64,000 bases of DNA from Bacteroidetes bacterium B1(2017) (lineage in GTDB: Bacteria; Bacteroidota; Bacteroidia; UKL13-3). The position numbers and the translations under genes were made by a program. Below the pieces are notes generated by a model. It was not told where the DNA came from, made no database searches, and worked only from the letters and a program-made list of their open reading frames with translations. How positions within the stretch are numbered: position 1 is the stretch's first letter; every line of letters starts with the position of its first letter. The stretch covers positions 310,001-374,000 of the forward strand of contig NKJG01000001.1 of assembly GCA_002256395.1 (NCBI GenBank). The letters run 5' to 3'. Positions 27,460-36,260 of this stretch are shown here, piece by piece.

Positions 27460-27544
27460 GAGCCCAAAAACCCAGCTCAATTTGAAGGCGCAAGGTATAA
27501 AAAGGATTAGAATAAATTGGGATTGAATAACAATTGTTTGAAGT

Positions 27545-27958
27545 CTACTTCCCCGCCTTCAAAAACGCTTCGGCGCTAGCAATGCTTCCTACTATTTGGT
27601 CTTTAACTTCTACAATGGCAACCTCCTGGTTGTTTAAGTATTTTAAAGCTGTATCAGCACCTGCTGGGTCTTTGTATCTACGCATCCAATTCATCATATC
27701 GGCATCGGCTTTGGTTAAAGCATAGGTAATTTTTTGCAAGGTATCTTTGCAGCCATCTGTAGCACAAGAATCTAATTTGGCTTGAATTTCTTTTCTTAAG
27801 CTTAGCACCTTGCCTATAAGCGGCATGGCTTGATCATGGGTTTCCATAATTCGTTTTTCATGTGCCTTTATTTCTTCTTGGGCTTCAGTAGCAGAATTGC
27901 AAGAGATAGATGAAAGTATAAGACAAAAACCTAAACAGGCAATCAAAACTCTAGTCAT
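27545..27958 (-). CDS. Small helical lipoprotein next to Sco
   Basis: The 137-residue protein has a lipobox (LSSISCNSA, Cys20). The mature part is nearly all helical and highly charged (HEKRIMETHDQAM, then DADMMNWMRRYKDP). Close relatives in Bacteroidota are sometimes mislabelled viral A-type inclusion protein. The DMMNWMRRY core is the recognisable part. The function is unknown; its position before the Sco and cytochrome c lipoprotein genes, same strand, suggests a shared role. Confidence 0.65.
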   Translation of the reverse strand: MTRVLIACLGFCLILSSISCNSATEAQEEIKAHEKRIMETHDQAMPLIGKVLSLRKEIQAKLDSCATDGCKDTLQKITYALTKADADMMNWMRRYKDPAGADTALKYLNNQEVAIVEVKDQIVGSIASAEAFLKAGK

Positions 27959-28047
27959 ACGTTTTTATTTAAGAGGTGTAAACTAAAGTTCAAATATGCG
28001 AAACAAATTGGCAATTGACAATTTCCTTTGTAAAATTACTCTTAGTA

Positions 28048-30054
28048 TTAAACAGCTTTAGGAAAGGTAAAATAAAAGCTAGAGCCTTTGCCTTCTTCAC
28101 TCTCCACCCAAATTTGCCCACCGTTTTTCTCTACAAATTCTTTGCAAAGCATCAGTCCCAAACCAGTACCTTTTTCGTTGCCTGTGCCTTGTGTGCTCAC
28201 ATTGGCATGGGCTGTAAAAAGCGTTTTTAATTTATCGGCATGTATTCCAACGCCATTATCAATAACAATTATCTGATGAAAATGCTCCTCTTCTTGAGAC
28301 AATATAGAAACAAATCCTCCTTCATTGGTAAACTTTAAGGCATTAGATAATAGGTTTCTTAAAATCAAATTCACCATGTTTAAGTCGGCCATAATAAAGG
28401 CATCCTCATCGGTATCGTTTTTAAGCTCAATACCTTTTTGATACGCCATGCTATGCAACATCTGACAATTTTCTTCGGCCAATTTATGCAAACTAATTTT
28501 TTGAGGGGCTACTTCCACGCCCTTAATTTGTCCGCTTGCCCACACCAATAAATTCTCTAATAAATCAATGGTATTTTGAACCGAACCTGCCACTTCTTTT
28601 CCTAACCTAGATTGCGATTCGCCTCCAAAATCTGGATTGCTTACCAAATCAAAATACAGCTTCATGGTAGTAAGGTTATTCCTCAAATCGTGCGAAATAA
28701 TGGAGAAAAATCTATCCTTAACCTGATTTAATTGCGTTAGCTGCTCAGTTTGTTTTTCAATTTCTACATTCTTTATCTCTAGCTCGGCCATGCCCTTTTT
28801 GAGCTGTTTGTTTATGCGCCTGTTTTGAGAAATAAAATACACAAACACAAAAATTAACAGCACCAACAAAACAGATAAGGCAATAAAGAAATTCTTTACT
28901 TGCTTGGTTTGCTTTAGATCAAGCTCCTTTAACTTATCTTCTTGCTTAAACAATTCTATTTGGGCTTGCTTCTTTTCTGTTTCATACAGCAATTGTAAAT
29001 CGGCTGTTTTGCGCAGTATGCTATCGTTAAATAATGAATCTTTAATCTCAGAACTTAAGGATCTATATGCCTTAGATGTTCCAGGGTCTTTTAAACTTTT
29101 ATACACCTCGGCAAGGCCTTCATACGCCTCATCCAACTCTATTTTCATGCCTGCCTTTTTGGCTAAAACAATGGCTTTTCTATACCCCAAATTGGAGGCT
29201 TCATAATCTTTAGCCAACATATTTTCTTTGGCCAAACCAATTAAACTCCTAACCTCAAGAGGCACAATTTTAAGTGGACCTGCAATGGCATTTGCCCTCG
29301 AAAAATACTGTATGGCTTTTGCAGAATTACCTGTTGAAGAAGCCACATTTGCTAAGTTTATTAGAGTTGCCGCTTCACCTGCTTGGTTCTGTAATTCTTT
29401 ATATACCGATAAGGCTTTTAAATAAAACTCTTCTGCTTTTTTAGGTTGATTTTGCCTGGCATAAATTGCCCCAACCTGTTCATAGATATTTAGCTGCCTA
29501 AACCTGTCGTTCTTTTGTTCAAAAAGCTTGAGGGCTTTTAAATTAAACTCAATGGCTCTACTAAAATTATTTTGCCTCGCATATAAATCGGCCAAGGCCA
29601 CGTAGGTATTTAAACTTCCTATATCATTGGCATGGGTTTCAAAATAACGCAATGCTTCTAAATACTTGCCTAGCGCCGATGACAGGTCGCCTTGCGAATG
29701 AAAAATGCTCCCATTTAAAAATTGCAAATCGGCTTTACTAGCGTTCAATCCATTGCTTTCACAAACCGCTGTACCTTGCACTAAATAGTCTCTCGCTTGG
29801 GCAAAACGGCCCACATTCATATGCAAAATGGCTAGTTGCTTGCAGGCTTCGGTTTGAACCAAGGCATCGTTTTTAGATTTAGCTAACTCTAATACTTGTT
29901 CTAATTGAACCTGAGCTTGGGCAGGGTTAACATAAATTTTGGATTTTGCACTCAGCAAAAGTGTATTTAAGGAGGAACTGTCTTTTTGAGCCCATGAAGC
30001 ATGGGCTACTAAAACAAAGCACAACAGAAAAAAAATTCGTTCGAGTTTTTTCAT
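28048..30054 (-). CDS. TPR-containing sensor histidine kinase
   Basis: The 668-residue protein has a signal peptide (ending SWAQ), about seven TPR units (40-370), one transmembrane helix (about 388-408), a coiled-coil linker and a kinase core. The H-box is FFSIISHDLRNNLTTMK (His about 455). The N-box NLILRNLLSNALKF, DNGVGI and GTGLGLMLCKEF complete the ATPase domain. The TPR region is therefore probably periplasmic and the kinase cytoplasmic. It follows its response regulator by 39 bp on the same strand. The start MKKLERIFF at 30054 is preferred over 30084. Confidence 0.9.
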   Translation of the reverse strand: MKKLERIFFLLCFVLVAHASWAQKDSSSLNTLLLSAKSKIYVNPAQAQVQLEQVLELAKSKNDALVQTEACKQLAILHMNVGRFAQARDYLVQGTAVCESNGLNASKADLQFLNGSIFHSQGDLSSALGKYLEALRYFETHANDIGSLNTYVALADLYARQNNFSRAIEFNLKALKLFEQKNDRFRQLNIYEQVGAIYARQNQPKKAEEFYLKALSVYKELQNQAGEAATLINLANVASSTGNSAKAIQYFSRANAIAGPLKIVPLEVRSLIGLAKENMLAKDYEASNLGYRKAIVLAKKAGMKIELDEAYEGLAEVYKSLKDPGTSKAYRSLSSEIKDSLFNDSILRKTADLQLLYETEKKQAQIELFKQEDKLKELDLKQTKQVKNFFIALSVLLVLLIFVFVYFISQNRRINKQLKKGMAELEIKNVEIEKQTEQLTQLNQVKDRFFSIISHDLRNNLTTMKLYFDLVSNPDFGGESQSRLGKEVAGSVQNTIDLLENLLVWASGQIKGVEVAPQKISLHKLAEENCQMLHSMAYQKGIELKNDTDEDAFIMADLNMVNLILRNLLSNALKFTNEGGFVSILSQEEEHFHQIIVIDNGVGIHADKLKTLFTAHANVSTQGTGNEKGTGLGLMLCKEFVEKNGGQIWVESEEGKGSSFYFTFPKAV

Positions 30055-30093
30055 AGCTATGCCACTAAAGTATTGATAAATCAAGAAAACCCA

Positions 30094-30807
30094 TTAGGCT
30101 TCTTCTACTTCCACTAATTTAAACCCAGAACCATGAACATTTATGATTTCAACTTTTGGATTTTCCTTTAACACCTTTCTCAATTTGTTAATGTATACGT
30201 CTAAGTTTCTAGCAGTATAAAAATCATCACGGCCCCAAATGCTAAGCAATAAACTATTGCGCGTAAGCAGTTGCCCTTTATTCTTCACAAACAATTTTAA
30301 CAAATCGCATTCGGTTCCACTAATTTTCTTCTCTTGCGAGCCATGGTAAATAAGGTGGTTTGGAATATCAATCTTCATTCCGGCCAATTCATACACCTCT
30401 TCTTTAATAAGAATTTCGGGCTTACTAATAATAGAACGTTTTAAGATGGCACGTAGCCTAGCAACCAATTCTTGGGTACTAAACGGTTTGGTCATATATT
30501 CATCGGCACCTAATCCAAAACCTTTCAGTTTATCTTCCTCGCTTGTATTGGCAGTTAAAAATACCATGGGTGTAAATACATCCTGCTCACGAATAAGCTT
30601 GCCTAGTTCAAAACCATTTTTCTTAGGCATGTTTACATCCAGCAAGCAAAGGTCAAATTTTTCTTTCTGAAAAACCTGCCAGCCTTCTTCTCCATCTTTA
30701 CATAAACGCGTACTAAAACCAGCAAGTTTTAGGTTTTCTTTTAATAAAGTTGCGAGGGTTATATCGTCCTCCACAACCAGAATGTGTGGTAATTTTTCCT
30801 GGCTCAT
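30094..30807 (-). CDS. OmpR/PhoB-family response regulator
   Basis: The 237-residue regulator has a receiver domain (residues 5-120; acidic pair EDD at 13-15, phospho-acceptor Asp57 in CLLDVNMPKKNG, Lys in YMTKPFS) and a C-terminal winged helix (about 140-232, with ISGTECDLLKLFVKNKGQLLTRNSLL and ARNLDVYINKLRKVL). It forms a two-component pair with the downstream TPR kinase, in one operon. Target genes are not evident. Confidence 0.93.
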   Translation of the reverse strand: MSQEKLPHILVVEDDITLATLLKENLKLAGFSTRLCKDGEEGWQVFQKEKFDLCLLDVNMPKKNGFELGKLIREQDVFTPMVFLTANTSEEDKLKGFGLGADEYMTKPFSTQELVARLRAILKRSIISKPEILIKEEVYELAGMKIDIPNHLIYHGSQEKKISGTECDLLKLFVKNKGQLLTRNSLLLSIWGRDDFYTARNLDVYINKLRKVLKENPKVEIINVHGSGFKLVEVEEA

Positions 30808-31001
30808 GGTATTTGTATTATGATTCGAATTTAATTATTTTTAGTTGAATTTACCCTAGGATATCCTAACTTGCATCTAATAGCCAAAAGCTAAAGCCTC
30901 TGCAAACCCTCTATTTTCAGGTATTCAAGGAATTAAGCATTTGGTCTACCTAAAGAATTAAGAAACGCTTTAGAAATATTAAAGAAATAATTAAGAGCCA
31001 A

Positions 31002-31895
31002 ATGAAGTTACCCTCTTTTATCGTCTTACTTAGAATCCCATTCTCCTTTTTTTTAGCACCTGTATTTCTATTTGCCTTTGCCTTTGCTCAACAGATAGAC
31101 GTATATAAAGCCACCGAACTATTTATTGTGTTGCATCTTTTTATTTATCCAGCAAGTAATGGCTTTAATAGCTTTATGGATAAAGACGAAACTTCCATTG
31201 GAGGCCTCAGACATCCACCTCAACCTACTCAGGCGCTATTAATTGTTTCAATGTTATTTAATGTAATTGGCGTTTCCTATACCTTTTTCATGAATCCATT
31301 ATTAGGCTATTTAACGGCCTTATATGTTCTAGTTTCTATTGCCTATAGTTGGCATGTAATACGACTAAAAAAACACCCTATTCTAAGTTTTCTATCAGTA
31401 ATTATTTTCCAAGGATTTGTTGTGTATACCATGGTGTATTTGTTTTGTCAAACAACAGATTATTTACATGCGATGTTGCAAAACAATTATCTAATACCAG
31501 CCCTAATTAGCACTTTAATGGTGGCGGGTGCCTATCCTATGACCCAAGTATATCAGCATAAAGCCGACAAAAAAAGTGGTGATAATACCTTGAGCAGAAT
31601 GCTAGGTATTAAAGGCACCTTTCAGTTTTGCAGCCTCATAAACTTAAGCGTATTAGCTTGGATGGGAATATTTTTAACAGGCACCAAACAAAGTCATTTA
31701 TTCTATTTGTTCCTCTGCTTTATATTTCCTGTATTAGCCTTTTTTGTATGGTGGGCTACAAAAGTATGGGAAGATGAATCGCAAGCCAATTTTAGGTATA
31801 CTATGATACTAAATCGTGTCTCGGCCACCTGCATGGTTTTGTACTTTATTTTAGTTTACCTCATGCGTGGCAGCGATGGAATTCCAGTGTATTAA
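31002..31895 (+). CDS. UbiA-family prenyltransferase-like membrane protein
   Basis: The 297-residue protein has about eight helices. The first conserved Asp-rich region is NSFMDKDE (about 53-60) and the second is around YQHKADKKSGDNT (about 186-198), as in UbiA prenyltransferases of quinone, haem or pigment pathways. The second motif is weaker than usual (NxxxD spacing), so substrate and activity are uncertain. It stands alone on the plus strand. Its stop overlaps that of the convergent AAA+ gene in the tetranucleotide TTAA. Confidence 0.75.
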   Translation: MKLPSFIVLLRIPFSFFLAPVFLFAFAFAQQIDVYKATELFIVLHLFIYPASNGFNSFMDKDETSIGGLRHPPQPTQALLIVSMLFNVIGVSYTFFMNPLLGYLTALYVLVSIAYSWHVIRLKKHPILSFLSVIIFQGFVVYTMVYLFCQTTDYLHAMLQNNYLIPALISTLMVAGAYPMTQVYQHKADKKSGDNTLSRMLGIKGTFQFCSLINLSVLAWMGIFLTGTKQSHLFYLFLCFIFPVLAFFVWWATKVWEDESQANFRYTMILNRVSATCMVLYFILVYLMRGSDGIPVY

Positions 31896-34558
31896 GAATT
31901 CTGATTAAAGCCTATACTCTTCTTCGCATTGGTAGAAACGTTTTCAATCTTAAACTCTTCTACATCCTCTAAATAAATAGTATTAATCATATCTGAGCTT
32001 CGTTCTGCAGCAGTTAATTTTGCCAAGCGCAAATGTTGATTTTTAATTACCTCTTCAATTAATTTGCGCACGTTTCTAGCATTACCAAAATACTTATTTC
32101 GGTTGGCATATAACCATGCCAAATAGGATTTTAAATGATCTGCGGCTTTAACATCGGGAACAATGCTATTTCCTTGCAACATCTTAATGGCTATTAAGTA
32201 CAATTGTTCGGCAGAATAATCGGCAAAATTTAACTCTCTATCAAACCTAGAACTCAAGCCTGGATTGCTTTGGAGGAAATCCTTCATATTATCGGTATAG
32301 CCTGCTACAATCACAATAAAGTCGCCTCTATTGTCTTCCATTTTCTTCAAAATAGTTTCAATAGCTTCTTTACCAAAATCGTTTTCTCCGCCTTCGCTTA
32401 ATGAGTAGGCCTCATCTATAAACAATACTCCACCTTGTGCTTTCTCTAATACCTCGGCGGTTTTAAGAGCGGTTTGACCTACAAAACCTCCCACCAAACC
32501 TTGCCTATCGCACTCCACTAAATTACCACGTTCTAGTATTCCAAGGGCTTTATAAATCTGAGCCAAAATACGTGCTACCGTTGTTTTACCTGTGCCTGGG
32601 TTACCAGTAAATACGGCATGTAAAGAGAAACTTTGTCGTACATCTTTTCCAATCTCTCTATAAAAACGAACCAATTTTACCAGCTCATCAATTTCGTTTT
32701 TCACACTTTCTAAACCAATCATGCTATGGAGAGTAGACATGGCTTGTTTCAATAAATCTTCATCAATTGGAATATCGGCAATGCCTTTTTTCTTACCTTC
32801 AAATATCTTCTCAATATCTAAACTATCAATGGTTGAAAGTTCTTCTTTAGTAAGGTCTGCGGGGTTATGAGTTTGCATTAAGCGCAAGCCCATATTCATT
32901 TTACTCTCATCAATTATAGAGTTTACATAGCGAGCATTACCAAACATTTTATCTCTGTTACGGTATGCGTCTACTAGTTTTTTATACAAATAATCAGAAG
33001 CCGCAGTGCTTAAAACTACACCGCGTTTCTCCATGGTAAAATTGGCAATTTGCATGAGCTCTTGTGGCAGGTAGTCAACAAATTCATAAAACATGCTGAA
33101 CCTAGATTTCATGCCAGGGTTCGACTCTAAAAAACCATTCATTTCTGTTGGATAACCTGCAACAATAATGGCCAAATCGCCATCGCCATCGCTCATTTCC
33201 TTCAGCAATATTTCAATTGATTCTTTTCCAAAATCTTTTGAGTCGTCGTTTTTTCTTGCCAGGGCATAGGCTTCATCTATAAATAAAATACCACCCTTTG
33301 CCTTCTTAATAATCTCCTTTGTTTTGGGAGCAGTTTGTCCAATATACTCGGCTACTAAATCACTTCTATCTACCTCCAAAACATGACCCTTACTAAGCAA
33401 ACCTAATTGTTGGTAAATACGGCCCAACATCTTGGCCACAGTGGTTTTACCGGTTCCAGGGTTACCAGTAAAAACAGCATGAAGGTTTATTTTTTCACTA
33501 TCATCAAAGCCTTTTTCTTTTCTAATTTTTAAGAAATTAAGATAGGTAGTATATTCTTTTACCTTCTTCTTAATAGCATCCAAACCAATTAAATCATCTA
33601 GTTCTTTTAAAACTAAATCCATGCTCACATTGGTAGCAGTTTGCTTAAAGGTTTCTCTAACTTTTGCCTTAGGAATTTCGGGTCTGGTTTCTTCTATAAA
33701 ATCAACGCCCACATCAAATGGAATGGTAGCTATAACCTGATCCATAAACAACACACTAATTGAATAGGCATCTAATCCCCAAGTACCCTTTTGTTCATTA
33801 CCCCAACCAACAGAGCATTCAAAGGTTTTCTCGCGGGTTTCAACAAAAAACAATTTATCTATAGAGCCCTTCAATTGCCCAGTATGGGTATTAAAATAAA
33901 ATTGTAATTCGCAAGGCCATAAAGGAGCTTCGTTAATTAAATTCTCAAACTCCATTTCTAACCAAACATAGCGGGTAGAATCACTACCAAACACAGAAAA
34001 ATATTTACGGTCGGCCTTTGGCACATTTGCCTCTGAACCCTCGTATAAACGAACCTTGGTAATATTAAAAAACGGATTAACGGTTTCGCTCACTAAACCT
34101 AAATCAATTACATAAAACAAACGCTCGGAAACAAACACCCCATCAATCCAAGCCTCCCAACGGTAGGTACCTTTTTTCCAATAATTACCAGGTTTTTTAA
34201 CACCCCAACCTTCGCGTATAAAAACAATATTCTCTTCTTTTCCAATTTTACGTTCGGCAGATAGGTTGCACACTTCCTCCCCATCTTCCACATTTACGCA
34301 CTTAAGGCTAATGCGCACATCCCAATCGTTTTCGTCGAAAAGCTTATTAAAGAACGAAAGCTCACAATAAATAAAGCTGCATTCCGACTCATCAAAAACA
34401 AGGCGGTATTTCTTCTCATTATTGGCCAACCACTCAGTAGAACCAAAAATTTTGAGATCTCTAAATTTATAATTTTGGGGAAGTTCCTTTGCCATAACCT
34501 TTAAATTGTCTATCAATACAACAACATTTGCAGCATTATTTGTATAGGTAGTGCTCAC
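31892..34558 (-). CDS. Tandem CbxX/SpoVK-type AAA+ protein
   Basis: The 888-residue cytoplasmic protein has an N-terminal region of about 310 residues that is strand-rich and not part of the AAA family (two similar beta segments, about 25-150 and 165-285). Two complete CbxX/CfqX AAA+ modules follow: Walker A GNPGTGKTT near 365 and 650, Walker B ILFIDEAYAL and VLFIDEAYSL, and pore/sensor regions AGYPTEMNGF and AGYTDNMKDF. Both modules look active. Single-module relatives remodel Rubisco; this chromosome piece gives no sign of autotrophy. The substrate is unknown. Confidence 0.85.
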   Translation of the reverse strand: MSTTYTNNAANVVVLIDNLKVMAKELPQNYKFRDLKIFGSTEWLANNEKKYRLVFDESECSFIYCELSFFNKLFDENDWDVRISLKCVNVEDGEEVCNLSAERKIGKEENIVFIREGWGVKKPGNYWKKGTYRWEAWIDGVFVSERLFYVIDLGLVSETVNPFFNITKVRLYEGSEANVPKADRKYFSVFGSDSTRYVWLEMEFENLINEAPLWPCELQFYFNTHTGQLKGSIDKLFFVETREKTFECSVGWGNEQKGTWGLDAYSISVLFMDQVIATIPFDVGVDFIEETRPEIPKAKVRETFKQTATNVSMDLVLKELDDLIGLDAIKKKVKEYTTYLNFLKIRKEKGFDDSEKINLHAVFTGNPGTGKTTVAKMLGRIYQQLGLLSKGHVLEVDRSDLVAEYIGQTAPKTKEIIKKAKGGILFIDEAYALARKNDDSKDFGKESIEILLKEMSDGDGDLAIIVAGYPTEMNGFLESNPGMKSRFSMFYEFVDYLPQELMQIANFTMEKRGVVLSTAASDYLYKKLVDAYRNRDKMFGNARYVNSIIDESKMNMGLRLMQTHNPADLTKEELSTIDSLDIEKIFEGKKKGIADIPIDEDLLKQAMSTLHSMIGLESVKNEIDELVKLVRFYREIGKDVRQSFSLHAVFTGNPGTGKTTVARILAQIYKALGILERGNLVECDRQGLVGGFVGQTALKTAEVLEKAQGGVLFIDEAYSLSEGGENDFGKEAIETILKKMEDNRGDFIVIVAGYTDNMKDFLQSNPGLSSRFDRELNFADYSAEQLYLIAIKMLQGNSIVPDVKAADHLKSYLAWLYANRNKYFGNARNVRKLIEEVIKNQHLRLAKLTAAERSSDMINTIYLEDVEEFKIENVSTNAKKSIGFNQNS

Positions 34559-34677
34559 TTTTCGACGAATGGTTTCAGCCCTTTTTCGTAATAAACTAAA
34601 AATCTGCCCTTTAGATTTTTCACAATAGCTGTTGTTTACAAATTATTTACTCAAATAAAAAAAACTAGAAATTTGAA

Positions 34678-34707
34678 TTGCTAATTAAATTTAGATTTAT
34701 ACATTTG
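34678..34707 (+). promoter_or_regulatory. Promoter of tRNA-Ser (TTG-N19-TACATTTG)
   Basis: TTG (34678-34680) and TACATTTG (34700-34707) are 19 bp apart. Transcription would start near 34714, about 58 nt before the tRNA, leaving a leader to be trimmed. Confidence 0.65.
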
Positions 34708-34771
34708 CACTCCTTCAGAATGGAGAACAACTGGTTTGTTTTCGTTCAAAAAGGAAAGTTCAGCCAGTCAC

Positions 34772-35014
<243 letters not shown>

Positions 35015-35122
35015 AAGCCACCCCCTCTCGGGATCACGAAGTAATCAAGAAGAGAAAGAGAAGGGGAAACAGAAAGAGTTTTAGGACCTTCTACTTTTTG
35101 TTGCCTAATAAAAGCTAAATTG

Positions 35123-35142
35123 CCCGGGTGTTTACGCCCGGG
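35123..35142. repeat. CCCGGG hairpin
   Basis: CCCGGGTG and CGCCCGGG flank a TTTA loop, giving an 8-bp very GC-rich stem in AT-rich surroundings. No T-run follows. Confidence 0.6.
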
Positions 35143-35170
35143 ATAATAATTTGAACCAATGCCATGCAGG

Positions 35171-35295
35171 AGGCCTTTAGGCCTTTTCTATCGCAACGAA
35201 ATTAAACCCAATAAACAAATTAGATAATAAAGGTAAAGGCCTAAAGGCCTGCAAATAGCCTATCACTAGAAAGTATCCCAAGCCTAAAGGCCTGG
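35171..35295. repeat. Cluster of three REP-like GGCCTAAAGGCC palindromes
   Basis: AGGCCTTTAGGCCTT (35171-35185), its inverted copy AAAGGCCTAAAGGCCT (35235-35250) and a diverged copy AAGCCTAAAGGCCTGG (35280-35295) lie within 125 bp. Copies one and two also share a flanking GCAGG, arranged head to head. Confidence 0.65.
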
Positions 35296-35457
35296 GCTAT
35301 TATTACTAATGTAACCCAAGGTTAACAGTAATTAACAAATTTAAGCATATAAAGTAATTTGTGTAAACTCTCCCATAAAACCCAATTGGAGGGATCTAAA
35401 AAAAATAGTAAATTGGTTCTACTTAAAAACAGATGCTAAAAATTGCTACAGATAAAA

Positions 35458-36258
35458 ATGAAAACAAAAATTACCTCCTTAAAAAAAGTGGCATCCTTAT
35501 GCTTCTTAATGATTCTATTTTTGTTCACTAGCAAATTATCAGCACAAATAATATATACCGATATACCCGACGCTACACCTAATGCAACGTATTCATTAGA
35601 TTTAAATAATGACACAAGTATAGATTTTTTAATTCAATTCGATTCGGGTGATAAGGTGATGTGTAAACCGCAAAACAAAAATGCTTATTCGGGAAATTTT
35701 GTTGGCGGTGTGCATTTACCATGGGCAATATCTGTATCTACTAGTATTTGCGATTCATTAGCAACATGGTATGATGCTACCAACCCAGGAACAATGGCGT
35801 ATGGAACAAGCCTAGGCTACTGGGTAGGAGAAACAAATAAATATTTAGCCTTAAAACTCATTGTGGATACCAATACCTATTACGGCTGGTTGCGTTTAGA
35901 TTTACTTGCAAACTCCACCTCATTTACCATAAAAGATTATGCTTACCAAAGCACCCCAAATGCATGTATTTTGTCGGGCCAAACTAGTACAGGGATGAAG
36001 GAGAACTCAAGCCTAATTCGTACTACTATTTTCCCCAATCCTTTCAATAGCACTACAACTATACAAACACCTTGTAATCTAAAAAATGCTAGCCTAACTA
36101 TCTACAACGCTTTCGGACAAGCGTTAAAGCAAGTAAAAGGCCTTACGGGACAAACAATTTCTTTATCGCGTGATAATCTTCCAAGCGGACTTTATTTTAT
36201 AAGGTTAACAGAAGAAAATAGATTTTTGGCAACAGAGAAAATAATACTTACCGACTAA
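35458..36258 (+). CDS. Secreted protein with T9SS type A sorting domain
   Basis: The 266-residue protein has a signal peptide (about 1-29, ending SKLSAQ), a middle domain of about 150 residues that I do not recognise (YSLDLNNDTSIDFLIQFDSGD; resembles secreted beta-sandwich proteins) and a C-terminal T9SS type A signal from about 188: IFPNPFNSTTTIQ, SLTIYNAFGQALKQV, LPSGLYFIRL. It should be exported across the outer membrane by the type IX system. ATG 35458 is preferred over the upstream TTG at 35443. Followed after 2 bp by the GH92 gene. Confidence 0.82.
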   Translation: MKTKITSLKKVASLCFLMILFLFTSKLSAQIIYTDIPDATPNATYSLDLNNDTSIDFLIQFDSGDKVMCKPQNKNAYSGNFVGGVHLPWAISVSTSICDSLATWYDATNPGTMAYGTSLGYWVGETNKYLALKLIVDTNTYYGWLRLDLLANSTSFTIKDYAYQSTPNACILSGQTSTGMKENSSLIRTTIFPNPFNSTTTIQTPCNLKNASLTIYNAFGQALKQVKGLTGQTISLSRDNLPSGLYFIRLTEENRFLATEKIILTD

Positions 36259-36260
36259 AA

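Noticed and set aside
31892..34558. Rubisco activase function for the AAA+ protein
   Set aside because: No Rubisco genes in the window and a different domain layout; only the AAA module is shared.
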